Of a DNA stretch of 64,000 nt, positions 27,213 to 36,273 are shown one piece after another. The notes below the pieces were generated by a model. It saw nothing but the letters and a program-made list of their open reading frames with translations, had not been told where the DNA came from and ran no database searches. Made by a program: the position numbers and the translations under genes. The DNA is from Polycladidibacter hongkongensis. Its GTDB lineage: Bacteria; Pseudomonadota; Alphaproteobacteria; Rhizobiales; Stappiaceae. Position 1 is the stretch's first letter. Each line of letters opens with the position of its first letter. The stretch covers positions 186,001 through 250,000 of the forward strand of contig NZ_LLWC01000008.1 of NCBI RefSeq assembly GCF_001561995.1, written 5' to 3'.

Positions 27213-28045
27213 AAAAAGCAGCCATAACCGGACATCCGGTTAGTCACTCAAAATCTCCGGAAATTCATAGCTATTGGTTAAAACAACTTGGTCTTGAGGG
27301 AGAATACGGTCGGGTCGAGGTTTCGCCAAGCACTGCGATGGACTTCTACCAGAGCCTAAAAGACAATGGCTTGGATGGCTGTAATGTTACCATTCCCAAT
27401 AAGGAAATTGCCTTTGAAGCTGCACAGCACCTTGACGATGCCGCGAAAGCGATTGGTGCAGTGAATACTCTTTGGCTAGATGAAGACGGCGTTCTGTGTG
27501 GATCCAATACCGACGGCCTCGGCTTTCTTGGCAATCTTGATCAAGGTTGCCCCGGTTGGGATAACAATGTGAATAAAGCAGTCGTTCTTGGTGCAGGTGG
27601 CGCCGCAAGAGCGATCATATGGGCGCTACAGCAGCGCGGCTTCAACAATATCCACATCTGCAATCGGACCTTCGAAAAGTCTAAGGTTTTAGCGGACTAT
27701 TTCGGAGGAAATGTTTCTGCACAGCCATGGGAAAACCGGTCGACAGATTTAGAAGGAGCCGACTTGCTGGTTAACACTACCGCGCTTGGTATGAAAGGAC
27801 AGCCAAAGCTCGATATCGCGTTGGATAAGCTGTCGAAAAAAGCTGTAGTGACAGACATCGTCTACACCCCTCTCATGACGGACTTGCTCAAAACCGCAAT
27901 AGAGCGTGGCAATCCGGTAGTCGATGGCCTTGGAATGCTGTTGCATCAGGCAACCGTTGGTTTTGCGAAATGGTTTGGGCAAATGCCCGAGGTAACGGAA
28001 GAACTTCGCCAGCAGACCATTAAATCCATGGATCTTGAAGGATGA
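27209..28045 (+). CDS. aroE: Shikimate dehydrogenase
   Basis: Reduces 3-dehydroshikimate with NADPH in aromatic amino-acid synthesis; 278 aa. The shikimate-binding motif HPVSHSKSPEIHSYW is at the start, the catalytic Lys is in NVTIPNKE (the family often has His where Asn is here), the Asp in SNTDGLGF, and the nucleotide loop is GAGGAARAI. It overlaps maf and coaE by 4 nt each (ATGA type), implying translational coupling. Confidence 0.96.
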   Translation: MKKAAITGHPVSHSKSPEIHSYWLKQLGLEGEYGRVEVSPSTAMDFYQSLKDNGLDGCNVTIPNKEIAFEAAQHLDDAAKAIGAVNTLWLDEDGVLCGSNTDGLGFLGNLDQGCPGWDNNVNKAVVLGAGGAARAIIWALQQRGFNNIHICNRTFEKSKVLADYFGGNVSAQPWENRSTDLEGADLLVNTTALGMKGQPKLDIALDKLSKKAVVTDIVYTPLMTDLLKTAIERGNPVVDGLGMLLHQATVGFAKWFGQMPEVTEELRQQTIKSMDLEG

Positions 28046-28671
28046 AGGTACTTGGCCTAACCGGCTCAATCGGGATGGGAAAATCAACCACCGCCGGCTT
28101 GTTTAAAGAAACTGGTGCCGCAGTTTATGATGCGGACGCTGCTGTTCACCAAATCTATGCAGATGAGGCGGTTGCCCCGGTCGCACAAGTCTTCCCAGAA
28201 GCACTGGTTGAGGGAAAAATAGATAGGCAGGTGCTTGCTAAATACGTGCTGGGAGATGCCGCCGCACTGGCGCGGCTAGAGGCGATTGTTCACCCACTCG
28301 TACAAGCCAAGGAACTGGCATTTTTGGAAAATGCACGCAGGCAAGGGCACGCCTTTGCCGTACTTGATATCCCCCTGTTGCTGGATAAGCCTCAGCCACG
28401 CGCCTTAAGTGCAGTTGTCGTTGTTTCCTCGCCACCAGAGCTACAGAAACAACGCGTGCTCGCACGGCCTCACATGAGCCCCGATAAATTTGCAGCAATT
28501 CTTGCAAAACAAATGCCCGATGCACAAAAGCGGGCAAAAGCGCACTTTATTGTCGATACATCGCGATCTCTGGCTGATGCGCGCTCGCAAGTCTATGCTA
28601 TTGTTAGGGCTCTGGGGGGCTATGCTCCTGTAGAGCAAGCCGATAAAAAACAGCGGAACAGCAATGCGTGA
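28042..28671 (+). CDS. coaE: Dephospho-CoA kinase
   Basis: Last step of coenzyme A synthesis: phosphorylates dephospho-CoA with ATP. The 209-aa protein begins with the P-loop GLTGSIGMGKSTT; the CoA-binding and LID parts include VYDADAAVHQIY and HPLVQAKELAFL. The middle is LDIPLLLDKPQP, a usual family stretch. It overlaps dnaQ by 8 nt. Confidence 0.96.
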   Translation: MKVLGLTGSIGMGKSTTAGLFKETGAAVYDADAAVHQIYADEAVAPVAQVFPEALVEGKIDRQVLAKYVLGDAAALARLEAIVHPLVQAKELAFLENARRQGHAFAVLDIPLLLDKPQPRALSAVVVVSSPPELQKQRVLARPHMSPDKFAAILAKQMPDAQKRAKAHFIVDTSRSLADARSQVYAIVRALGGYAPVEQADKKQRNSNA

Positions 28672-29395
28672 AATTTCTTTCGATACCGAAACAACCGGCC
28701 TGAACCCTTTGGATGGTGACCGATTGGTTGAAATCGGTGGTGTCGAGCTGATCAATTTTGTGCCCACAGGCCGTGTCTATCATGTCTACATAAATCCAGA
28801 GCGAGATATGCCGGAAGAGGCTTATCGCGTTCACGGCTTGTCAGAGGAATTTCTCCGCGACAAACCAAAGTTCGCCGAAGTCGCGCAAGACTTTCTGGAC
28901 TTCGTAGGTGATGGCCGCTTGGTCATCCATAATGCGCCGTTTGATATGGGTTTTATCAATATGGAGTTGGGCCGAATAGGCAAGTCGCCTATCCCCAATA
29001 CTCAAGTTCTCGACACGCTGAAAATGGCGCGTCGGAAGTTTCCAACCGGTTCTGCTTCACTTGATGCGCTTTGTAATCGCTTCGGTATCGATAACTCCAA
29101 GCGCACCAAACACGGCGCTCTGCTTGATGCGGAATTGCTTGCAGAGGTCTATCTAGAGTTAAATGGCGGCAAGCAAAAAGCCCTCATCCTCGGTGATGAT
29201 GATACAGATGGCGGTCTTTCTGGTGAAGGTGGCTCTTTTCAGCGCAAACCAGCGATACAACGGCCAAGTCCGCTCCCTTCCCGTCTAAGCGCAGCAGAAG
29301 CGGAAGCGCATATCGCCTTTATAAAAGGTATGAAAAGCGAGCCCCTTTGGGCCAAATACATCGAAGAACTCAAAACAGGCGAAGAGACCTCTTGA
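28664..29395 (+). CDS. dnaQ: DNA polymerase III epsilon subunit (3'-5' proofreading)
   Basis: Proofreading exonuclease of the replicative polymerase; 243 aa. All three exonuclease motifs are intact: Asp7 and Glu9 in FDTETTG, Asp94 in HNAPFDMGF, and His150/Asp155 in KHGALLDAE. The C-terminal part (about 165-243) would bind the alpha subunit. It ends the ppsR-maf-aroE-coaE-dnaQ run next to the presumed origin, a conserved alphaproteobacterial order. Confidence 0.96.
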   Translation: MREISFDTETTGLNPLDGDRLVEIGGVELINFVPTGRVYHVYINPERDMPEEAYRVHGLSEEFLRDKPKFAEVAQDFLDFVGDGRLVIHNAPFDMGFINMELGRIGKSPIPNTQVLDTLKMARRKFPTGSASLDALCNRFGIDNSKRTKHGALLDAELLAEVYLELNGGKQKALILGDDDTDGGLSGEGGSFQRKPAIQRPSPLPSRLSAAEAEAHIAFIKGMKSEPLWAKYIEELKTGEETS

Positions 29396-29397
29396 AA

Positions 29398-29422
29398 CGA
29401 AAAGGCTGGCGCTTAGTCAGCC
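29398..29422 (-). terminator. Possible terminator of the hydroxyacid dehydrogenase gene
   Basis: A 5-6 bp stem GGCTG/CAGCC with a longer loop, followed on the minus strand by TTTTCG. Weak; it may serve the converging genes. Confidence 0.35.
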
Positions 29423-29445
29423 CATAAAGCTCTCGTTTTCTCGCC

Positions 29446-30432
29446 TCAAAGCATTGAAGGTAAAACTCGATCAGGTGGACGATGACCGTCCATGAATGCC
29501 TTAATGTTGATAATAACCTTCTCCCCCATATCAATTCGCCCTTCAATGGTGGCGGAGCCCATATGGGGCAGCAGCACAATATTCTCGTTTTTCACCAGTC
29601 GCTCATTCACCGCTGGCTCATACTCAAATACGTCCAGCCCTGCTCCTGCCAGCTCACCGGCTTCGATCTGGCGTATAAGAGCATTCTCATCAACGATCTC
29701 GCCACGCGCGGTGTTAACAATGTAAGCGTCAGGCTTCATGAGCTTCAAGCGACGGGCTGAAAGCAAATGGTAAGTGGCAGGTGTATAAGGACAATGGATA
29801 GAAACCACATCCATCCGTGCCAACATCTGATCTAGGCTTTCCCAAAAGGTAGCTTCCAGCTCCTCTTCCAGCTCTAGCGGCTCACGTATGCGATTATGAT
29901 AATGAATGGACATGCCAAAGGCCTTTGCCCGGCGGGCGACGGCTTGCCCGATACGGCCCATGCCAATTATGCCAAGGCGTTTGCCCCAAATTCGGCGGCC
30001 AAGCATCCACTGTGGCGACCAGCCTGCCCACTCGCCGTCTTCAATTTTTTTGATACCCTCGGCAAGGCGACGGGGAACAGAGAGGATCAGCGCCATTGTC
30101 ATGTCCGCTGTATCCTCGGTCATAACACCTGCGGTATTGGTAACGGTGATACCACGATTATTTGCGGTAGCGACATCGATGCTATCGACGCCATTTCCGT
30201 AGTTGGCGATTAGCTTCAGGTTCGGGCCAGCTTGAGTCAATATCGAGCTGTCGATCCGGTCAGTCACAGTAGGCACTAACACGTCTGCGGTTTTCACCGC
30301 TTCCACAAGTTCTGCCTGACTAAACGGCTTGTCGTGTTCATTCAACCGAGTGTCGAAAAGTTCGCGCATCCGCGTTTCAACAGCTTCAGGCAGTTTTCTT
30401 GTCACAACAACCACGGGCTTCTTTTTGGGCAT
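29446..30432 (-). CDS. D-2-hydroxyacid dehydrogenase (glyoxylate reductase-like)
   Basis: An NAD(P)-dependent D-2-hydroxyacid dehydrogenase of 328 aa from the start at 30432, which has GGCGGGG upstream. The Rossmann motif GMGRIGQAVARRAKAFGM, the catalytic Arg in NTARGEIVDE, Glu in GAGLDVFEYEP and His in LLPHMGSAT are all visible. It resembles GyaR-type glyoxylate reductases most; hydroxypyruvate reductase is possible. It converges on dnaQ. Confidence 0.9.
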   Translation of the reverse strand: MPKKKPVVVVTRKLPEAVETRMRELFDTRLNEHDKPFSQAELVEAVKTADVLVPTVTDRIDSSILTQAGPNLKLIANYGNGVDSIDVATANNRGITVTNTAGVMTEDTADMTMALILSVPRRLAEGIKKIEDGEWAGWSPQWMLGRRIWGKRLGIIGMGRIGQAVARRAKAFGMSIHYHNRIREPLELEEELEATFWESLDQMLARMDVVSIHCPYTPATYHLLSARRLKLMKPDAYIVNTARGEIVDENALIRQIEAGELAGAGLDVFEYEPAVNERLVKNENIVLLPHMGSATIEGRIDMGEKVIINIKAFMDGHRPPDRVLPSML

Positions 30433-30679
30433 CGTCCCCGCCTTTTGCAAATCGCTTGAGGACTATGCAAGCCCTCGCCAACCCAAGCATGCGCATGATG
30501 AATCCGTAAGGGATTGCGCTGCTCCTGTTTCATTAGCAGATGGAACAGCTAAAACAAGTCTTGTAAAATCGAGCTGTTTACACTAGCAGCCATATTCAAG
30601 GCTCCCTAACTTAGAAAAAAAATGATAGGGATTAAAACTCTACCAGTTTCCGACGGATTTGGAAGATTTCGGTGCAACA

Positions 30680-31222
30680 ATGCCTAAACTCTTTAGACTA
30701 AAGCTGACACAGCTTGTCAGCGCAGTGCTTCTTGCTGGTGCTGTGGTTCTATCTCCACTACAGGCGATAGCACAAACAAAAAAAATCGGCTCAAGCGGCT
30801 TTCCGGTTCCCCGCTTTGTAAGCTTGAAATCTGACAAGGTTAATGTGCGTGGTGGCCCGGGCATGGATCACAGCATTGTCTGGACGTTCGTAAAAGTGCG
30901 CCTGCCTGTCGAGATCACACAAGAATATGACAACTGGTACAAAATCCGAGATTGGGAAGGCAAATCAGGTTGGGTTTTTAAAACTTTGCTGACAGGCTAT
31001 CGCTCGGCACTCGTAACACCATGGGAAGACGCGCCGGCGAAAACCCCGCTCCGTCGCCGCCCTGGTCCGAATGAGCCGATTGTGGCTTATCTAGAGCCTT
31101 ATGTGCTGGCTGGTGTCCTTGAGTGTAAAGATGGCTACTGCCGCATTTCTGGTAAAGATTTTGAGGGTTGGATAGATCAAGAGCGCCTCTTTGGCGTCTA
31201 CAACGACGAAGAGTTTGAATAA
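30680..31222 (+). CDS. Exported SH3-domain protein
   Basis: A 180-aa protein with a signal peptide (hydrophobic core VSAVLLAGAVVLSPL, likely cut after QAIA) and two bacterial SH3-like domains: about 48-105 (VNVRGGPGMDHSIVW) and about 115-170 (PLRRRPGPNEPIVAYL). Such domains bind peptidoglycan or peptides in the periplasm. Each domain has its own RxGPxxxxxI-type stretch. The ATG at 30680 is preferred to a TTG at 30659. It is a single gene with a strong shared terminator. The function is unknown. Confidence 0.8.
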   Translation: MPKLFRLKLTQLVSAVLLAGAVVLSPLQAIAQTKKIGSSGFPVPRFVSLKSDKVNVRGGPGMDHSIVWTFVKVRLPVEITQEYDNWYKIRDWEGKSGWVFKTLLTGYRSALVTPWEDAPAKTPLRRRPGPNEPIVAYLEPYVLAGVLECKDGYCRISGKDFEGWIDQERLFGVYNDEEFE

Positions 31223-31252
31223 AAAAACGCCGACCCATGGGTCGGCGTTTTT
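31223..31252. terminator. Bidirectional terminator between SH3 gene and fabI
   Basis: A 12-15 bp perfect inverted repeat (AACGCCGACCC arms) with A-tract and T-tract ends, between convergent genes. Confidence 0.92.
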
Positions 31253-31283
31253 AATGGAGTTTCAACTAAAAAACTCAGTCTGG

Positions 31284-32105
31284 CTATTCAGCGGAGCGCT
31301 TCAGTTTGTCGATTGCTTTCAACTCCTCCAGCCGCGGCATAGAAACAATGTTGTAGCCAGAATCTACAAAATGCACTTCGCCAGTAACTCCGCCAGAAAG
31401 ATCAGAAAGCAAATAGAGGCCAGAGCCCCCCAGTTGCTCGCTGGTCACTGTTTCCTTGAGCGGTGAATTGACCTGCTGATAGTTGAACATCAACCGGGCA
31501 TCGGAAACACCAGCGCCTGCCAGAGTCCGTACGGGCCCCGCAGAGAGCGCATTTACACGAATGCCTTGCTCACCATAGTCCATAGCCAAATAACGCACAG
31601 AAGCTTCCAGAGCCGCTTTGGCAACGCCCATCACATTGTAGTTTGGCATTACGCTGGTGGCACCGCCGTAGGTCAGTGTCACCATAGAGCCGCCGTTTGT
31701 CATTAACTCTGCCGCGCGCTTGGCAACTTCAACAAACGAGAAGCAGGAAATCTGCATGGTTCGCGTAAAGTTGGCGCGGCTAGTATCAGCAAACTTGCCC
31801 TTCAGCTCATTCTTGTCAGAAAAAGCAATTGCGTGAACAAGAAAGTCGATAGACCCCCACTGCTCTTTCAGTTTAGCAAATACTGCATCTACACTGTCGA
31901 TATCTTCCACATCACAGGGCAGCAACAGCTCAGATCCAACGCTTTCAGCAAGCGGTTTTACACGGCGGCCAAATGCATCCCCTTGATAAGTAAACGCAAG
32001 CTCTGCGCCTTGATCGGCCAAGGCTTTTGCAACGCTCCAAGCGATCGAGTGATCGTTGGCAACACCCATAATCAGGCCGCGTTTTCCCTTCATCAACTGG
32101 TTCAT
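31284..32105 (-). CDS. fabI: Enoyl-[ACP] reductase (NADH), FabI
   Basis: Last reduction of each fatty-acid elongation cycle; the target of triclosan-type inhibitors. The ATG at 32105 has AAGGAG 6 nt upstream and gives 273 aa, the usual length. The NADH-binding stretch is MGVANDHSIAWSVAKALADQ and the catalytic Tyr/Lys pair lies in YNVMGVAKAALE. It follows fabB by 52 bp; a strong hairpin lies between them (32126-32144). Alphaproteobacteria often have more than one FabI; no second copy is in this window. Confidence 0.95.
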   Translation of the reverse strand: MNQLMKGKRGLIMGVANDHSIAWSVAKALADQGAELAFTYQGDAFGRRVKPLAESVGSELLLPCDVEDIDSVDAVFAKLKEQWGSIDFLVHAIAFSDKNELKGKFADTSRANFTRTMQISCFSFVEVAKRAAELMTNGGSMVTLTYGGATSVMPNYNVMGVAKAALEASVRYLAMDYGEQGIRVNALSAGPVRTLAGAGVSDARLMFNYQQVNSPLKETVTSEQLGGSGLYLLSDLSGGVTGEVHFVDSGYNIVSMPRLEELKAIDKLKRSAE

Positions 32106-32125
32106 GCACAACTCCTTAAATGAAA

Positions 32126-32144
32126 GAGCCGGCGAAGCCGGCTC
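32126..32144 (-). promoter_or_regulatory. Strong hairpin between fabB and fabI
   Basis: A perfect 8-bp stem GAGCCGGC with a 3-nt loop, 20 nt before the fabI start. The following T-tract is poor (TTTCATTT), so it may be a weak attenuator or an mRNA processing/stability element rather than a full terminator. Confidence 0.5.
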
Positions 32145-32157
32145 CAAAAACTATTGA

Positions 32158-33375
32158 TTAGTCAGCATACCGTTTGAATACGACAGAGGCATTTGTACCG
32201 CCAAAGCCAAATCCGTTGGAAAGCACGCAGTTCAATCCTGCATTATCCACGCGCTCACGCACAATCGGCATATCTGCAAAGTCTGGGTCAATTTCTTCAA
32301 TGTGAGCCGAAGCTGCAATGAAGTCGCCCTTCATCATCAACAGAGAGTAAATTGCTTCTTGAACGCCGGCAGCGCCCAAAGAGTGCCCGGTCAAAGCCTT
32401 AGTCGCGGAGATCGACGGAACTTTATCGCCGAATACTTCGCGAATTGCTTCGATCTCCTTGATATCGCCAACAGGCGTGGAGGTGGCATGCGGATTGATG
32501 TAGTCAACTTCGCAATCCACGTCTTTAAGCGCCAGCTTCATGCAGCGCGCCGCGCCTTCACCACTTGGCGCAACCATGTCGTGCCCATCAGATGTTGCGC
32601 CATAGCCAACGATTTCCGCATAAATTTTCGCGCCACGAGCCTTTGCGTGCTCCAGCTCTTCCAAAACCAGAACACCGGCACCACCTGCAATAACAAAACC
32701 ATCACGGTTTTTGTCATAGGGGCGAGAAGCGCTTTCAGGCGTGTCGTTGTACTTGGAAGACATTGCGCCCATCGCGTCAAACAGGTTGGAAAGGCTCCAA
32801 TCCAGCTCTTCACCACCACCGGCAAACACAACATCCTGCTTACCCCATTGGATCAACTCATAGGCGTTACCAATACAAATGTTGGTGGTCGCACAAGCTG
32901 CGGAAATGGAATAGTTTACGCCATGAATTTTGAAAGGAGTTGCCAAAGTTGCAGAGTTGGTAGAGCTCATCGCTTTAGGCACCGCAGTTGGGCCAATGCG
33001 CTTAGGGCCTTTTTCACGGGTGATATCAGCAGCTTCAACAATCGCTTTGGTAGAAGGCCCGCCAGAACCCATAATCAGGCCGGTGCGCTCATTGCTTACC
33101 ACATCTTCGGCTAGACCAGCATCTTCAATTGCTTGCTCCATGGCAATGTAGTTCCAAGCAGATCCTGCCCCCATAAAGCGGGTGGTACGGCGGCCAAGCG
33201 CCTCAAATGGATCTAGCGTCGGCGCGCCATGCACCTGACAGCGAAAGCCAAGGTCAGCGTAATCTTTGGCAGCAACAATGCCGGATTTACCTTCGCGCAG
33301 GCTTGTTTCAACTTCATCAGCATTGTTGCCGATGGAAGAAACAATACCCATACCGGTGACAACCACTCGTCTCAT
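32158..33375 (-). CDS. fabB: 3-oxoacyl-[ACP] synthase I, FabB
   Basis: Condensing enzyme that elongates unsaturated acyl chains made by FabA. From the ATG at 33375 (GGGAG upstream) it has 405 aa. The catalytic triad is visible: Cys161 in SAACATTN, His296 in NPHATSTP and His331 in TGHSLGAAG. It lies 110 bp after fabA; the gap holds two hairpins (33405-33422 and 33444-33459). The fabA-fabB pair marks the anaerobic route to unsaturated fatty acids. Confidence 0.96.
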   Translation of the reverse strand: MRRVVVTGMGIVSSIGNNADEVETSLREGKSGIVAAKDYADLGFRCQVHGAPTLDPFEALGRRTTRFMGAGSAWNYIAMEQAIEDAGLAEDVVSNERTGLIMGSGGPSTKAIVEAADITREKGPKRIGPTAVPKAMSSTNSATLATPFKIHGVNYSISAACATTNICIGNAYELIQWGKQDVVFAGGGEELDWSLSNLFDAMGAMSSKYNDTPESASRPYDKNRDGFVIAGGAGVLVLEELEHAKARGAKIYAEIVGYGATSDGHDMVAPSGEGAARCMKLALKDVDCEVDYINPHATSTPVGDIKEIEAIREVFGDKVPSISATKALTGHSLGAAGVQEAIYSLLMMKGDFIAASAHIEEIDPDFADMPIVRERVDNAGLNCVLSNGFGFGGTNASVVFKRYAD

Positions 33376-33404
33376 CAATAGACTCCCGTGGAAATATGCT
33401 AAGA

Positions 33405-33459
33405 CCGCGCCAGATGGCGCGGCTTGGCAAGTTACAACAGAACAGGGGCCAAAGCCCCT
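33405..33459 (-). promoter_or_regulatory. Two hairpins in the fabA-fabB gap
   Basis: CCGCGCC-AGAT-GGCGCGG (33405-33422) and AGGGGC-CAAA-GCCCCT (33444-33459). On the coding strand neither is followed by a clear T-run, so processing or attenuation is only inferred. Confidence 0.4.
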
Positions 33460-33485
33460 ATGTTTTTAATAGCCTATGGCTGTGC

Positions 33486-34001
33486 TTACTCTGTTTCGTC
33501 TTGAAACAAACCAACACGCAGGTCTTTGGCAACATAGATGGTTTCACCATCTGCCTTAACCCAACCATCAGCGATGCCCAGCTTGAGGCGCGAACGCATA
33601 ACGCGCTTCAGATCAACGCCATATTCGACTTTCTTGACGCTTGGCGTCACCATGCCGGTGAATTTGATTTCACCAACTGACAATGCGCGGCCACGGCCGG
33701 GCTCGCCCAACCAGCCAAGAAAGAAACCCGTCATCTGCCACAGCGCATCAAGGCCGAGACACCCAGGCATTACTGGATCGCCTGGAAAGTGGCAGCCGAA
33801 GAACCAAAGGTCGTCACGAATATCCAGCTCGGCGCGAATATGGCCCTTACCATTCTCGCCGCCATCCTCGGAAATCTCGGTAATACGATCAAACATCAGC
33901 ATTGGAGGGGCTGGCAATTGAGCATTACCTTGGCCAAACAACTCGCCGCGACCGCAAGCAAGGAGATCTTCGTAATCGAAACTGGAACGCCTGTTCTGCA
34001 T
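33486..34001 (-). CDS. fabA: 3-hydroxydecanoyl-[ACP] dehydratase/isomerase FabA
   Basis: Dehydrates 3-hydroxydecanoyl-ACP and isomerises the product to cis-3-decenoyl-ACP, the branch point to unsaturated fatty acids. The 171-aa protein has catalytic His71 in [10 protein letters not shown] and Asp85 in [10 protein letters not shown], matching E. coli His70/Asp84. It heads the fabA-fabB-fabI operon, divergent from irr across a 389-bp region. Confidence 0.96.
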   Translation of the reverse strand: MQNRRSSFDYEDLLACGRGELFGQGNAQLPAPPMLMFDRITEISEDGGENGKGHIRAELDIRDDLWFFGCHFPGDPVMPGCLGLDALWQMTGFFLGWLGEPGRGRALSVGEIKFTGMVTPSVKKVEYGVDLKRVMRSRLKLGIADGWVKADGETIYVAKDLRVGLFQDETE

Positions 34002-34390
34002 TCTATTCCCGCATTAATTGTAGTTTTCTTTTATGCGCTATTATCTCGGTAAAAATGCACCGGACGCAGCGAAAACTTAGGTTTTAGTACTTTTCTGTCG
34101 CGCACTTCCTAGCACAGCCACCGCCACTCCGAAAGGGGACAAAAGCGCAGTTTACTTCCCAAGAATGTGCAAGGTTGCTTTAATCTTACACTATTCCTAT
34201 TATGTACCGATGAAAATTAGTTAGGTGAGCCTCCTGTTTCAATGGCAATGAGGCGTGGATTTGGTGTGCACCCCCTTTTTTTGCGGGTGAGCCAAATTGT
34301 CCACTGTACGTTTTCGTGCTGCAACTTCATATTAGAACAAGTAAAGTTGCCACGGACGGATAACCTGACAAACTCGACAGTGGGTTCAAC
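34002..34390. promoter_or_regulatory. Divergent fabA/irr control region
   Basis: A 389-bp gap with no credible gene that must hold promoters for both fabA and irr. A hairpin CACCC...GGGTG lies at about 34269-34289. A TTAGAA half-site (34332-34337) recalls half of the Irr iron-control element, but the second half is not present. No clear -35/-10 pair was found. Confidence 0.4.
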
Positions 34391-34819
34391 ATGACTATGC
34401 ATTGCCACTCCAGTCTTCCAGATGTAACCGCGATGTTACGCGGCGCTGGTCTACGTCCTACACGACAGCGCGTCGCGCTCGCCGAACTCCTTTTCTCGAA
34501 AGGGAACCGTCATATTTCTGCGGAAAACCTGCATGAAGAGGCGATTGTTGCCAATGTTCCCGTCTCATTGGCGACGGTTTACAACACGTTGCACCAGTTT
34601 ACCGAAGTTGGCCTCCTGCGCGAAGTCGCTGTTGAAGGCACAAAAACATACTTCGATACAAACACAGAAGAACATCATCACTTCTTTTTGGAGGATGAAA
34701 ACCGCGTGATCGACATTCCGGGCGCGGGTGTATCGCTGGATAATCTTCCAGAGCCGCCAGAGGGCATGCGCATTTCCCGTGTGGATGTGGTGGTTCGGTT
34801 AAAGCGTATCGACGCGTAA
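34391..34819 (+). CDS. irr: Fur-family iron response regulator Irr
   Basis: Haem-responsive global iron regulator of alphaproteobacteria; represses haem synthesis and other iron-using genes when iron is low. The 142-aa protein has the winged-helix domain (LRPTRQRVALAELLF, VSLATVYNTLHQF) and a HHHFF motif in place of the usual Fur metal box, typical of Irr. Location next to fabA is conserved in the group. The start is uncertain: the ATG at 34391 has no good ribosome-binding site. A strong terminator follows. Confidence 0.9.
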   Translation: MTMHCHSSLPDVTAMLRGAGLRPTRQRVALAELLFSKGNRHISAENLHEEAIVANVPVSLATVYNTLHQFTEVGLLREVAVEGTKTYFDTNTEEHHHFFLEDENRVIDIPGAGVSLDNLPEPPEGMRISRVDVVVRLKRIDA

Positions 34820-34832
34820 AACTATCGATTTT

Positions 34833-34861
34833 TAAAAGCCTGCGGTTTTCGCGGGCTTTTT
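34833..34861 (+). terminator. Rho-independent terminator of irr
   Basis: Stem AAAAGCC-x-GCG with a 5-nt loop, followed by a run of six T residues, 14 bp after irr. Confidence 0.9.
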
Positions 34862-34888
34862 TGTTTTGCGCTTCAGTTTTTCGTAAAA

Positions 34889-35587
34889 TTAGACAGGCAA
34901 AGCCTTTTCCTTAGATTTGCATAGGTCTGCGATGATGCACTTCCCGCATTCCGGCTTGCGCGCTTTGCAGATATAACGCCCATGCAAAATCAGCCAATGG
35001 TGTGCGTGCAGAAAAAACTCCTTTGGAATGATCTTCTCTAGCTTCAATTCTACGTCTAGCGGCGTTTTGCCCGGAGCAAGGCCAAGGCGGTTGCCGATCC
35101 GGAATAAGTGAGTGTCTACCGCGATTGTTGGTTGTCCAAAAGCAATATTGAGCACCACATTCGCTGTCTTCCGCCCGACCCCCGGCAGCGCTTCCAGTTC
35201 TTCGCGAGTTTGAGGCACCACGCCGTTATAGCGTTCCACCAAAATTCTGGAGAGCGCGTAGACATTCTTTGCTTTGTTTTTGTATAGCCCGATTGTACGG
35301 ATTTCCTCGCGGATCCGATCCTCGCCAAGCGTCACCATCTTTTGGGCACTATCTGCAATAACAAACAAGTTGCGCGTGGCTTTGTTTACCCCTGCATCAG
35401 TCGCCTGCGCTGACAACACGACTGCAACCAAAAGGGTAAACTCGTTACTATGATCGAGCTCCCCATGCGGCTCTGGATTATCCTCATGAAACCGTTGAAA
35501 AATAGCGTGAATTTCCGCTTTGCTATAGCGTGAACGGCTTATGGGGCGTTTGGCTGGCTTGGCAGTCGAGGCTTTGCGGGCTTCCAT
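34889..35587 (-). CDS. nth: Endonuclease III
   Basis: Base-excision-repair DNA glycosylase/AP lyase acting on oxidised pyrimidines; 232 aa. The helix-hairpin-helix motif EALPGVGRKTANVVLN carries the catalytic Lys, the catalytic Asp is in AVDTHLFRIGNRLG, and the [4Fe-4S] cluster ligands are in CKARKPECGKCIIADLC (C-x6-C-x2-C-x5-C). The N-terminal 20 residues are basic. It is divergent from the DUF2244 gene. Confidence 0.96.
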   Translation of the reverse strand: MEARKASTAKPAKRPISRSRYSKAEIHAIFQRFHEDNPEPHGELDHSNEFTLLVAVVLSAQATDAGVNKATRNLFVIADSAQKMVTLGEDRIREEIRTIGLYKNKAKNVYALSRILVERYNGVVPQTREELEALPGVGRKTANVVLNIAFGQPTIAVDTHLFRIGNRLGLAPGKTPLDVELKLEKIIPKEFFLHAHHWLILHGRYICKARKPECGKCIIADLCKSKEKALPV

Positions 35588-35637
35588 GGGTTTATAGGGG
35601 TCTTTTGTTAATATCCTGGGGAATACACTAGCATGCT

Positions 35638-36186
35638 ATGCAGTATGGGAACCAGAATAGTCCAACCCAATCTTATTGCTCAAGCGCTCTTCCTGATTTA
35701 TCGGGGCAAACGCCCATATTCTCTGCGTTGGTAACCCCAAATCTATCCTCTAGCAGGCAAGGCCGCCGTATAGCGCTCCTGTTGACACTGTTGTTATCTG
35801 CTCCAATTGCTGTGCATGCTGTTGTTACGGGGGTATGGTTCTTGTTGAGCTTCGCTGTATTGCCTAGCCTTGCGCTTTGGTCGGCCTTTGCAATTAATGT
35901 ATATCGAGCCAGCTATCGAGAGTGGATAGAGGTAACACTTGTTGGTGTCACCATCGCGCAAATTCCAGCCCGAGGTCGTGCGAGCTATCACCACCTGCCA
36001 AGTTTCTTTGCAAGAGTTGAAGAAAAATGGGAGGATGCAGAAGGGGTTACAGCTCTTTGGCTGCGTCATGGTCGCCGACATGTCGTCATTGGAAAAGTAC
36101 TTAGCCCGCAAGAGCGCCAGTCGTTGGCGGTGGCGCTACGCTCCGCCTTGTATCAGGCACGAAATGGTGGTGCCTCGGGTTTTTAA
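35638..36186 (+). CDS. DUF2244 domain membrane protein
   Basis: A 182-aa protein with two adjacent hydrophobic segments (about 45-62, LLLTLLLSAPIAVHAVV, and 66-88, FLLSFAVLPSLALW) and a cytoplasmic part after them (FARVEEKWEDAEGVTALWLRHGRRHVVIGKVLSP). This is the DUF2244 architecture, common in alphaproteobacteria and of unknown function. It is 87 bp upstream of the Ada-type gene in the same direction, although no link is established. The start is uncertain. Confidence 0.8.
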   Translation: MQYGNQNSPTQSYCSSALPDLSGQTPIFSALVTPNLSSSRQGRRIALLLTLLLSAPIAVHAVVTGVWFLLSFAVLPSLALWSAFAINVYRASYREWIEVTLVGVTIAQIPARGRASYHHLPSFFARVEEKWEDAEGVTALWLRHGRRHVVIGKVLSPQERQSLAVALRSALYQARNGGASGF

Positions 36187-36273
36187 CGTCATAATCGCAG
36201 CCCCCTCGCAAAACGGGTCGTCCGATCCGCAAAAGCTGCTAGATTTTGGGCAGATTTACCCGTAGGAGCCTGC

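Noticed and set aside
32302-33114. Plus-strand open frame of 270 codons within fabB
   Set aside because: A shadow of fabB, whose catalytic triad is intact on the minus strand.
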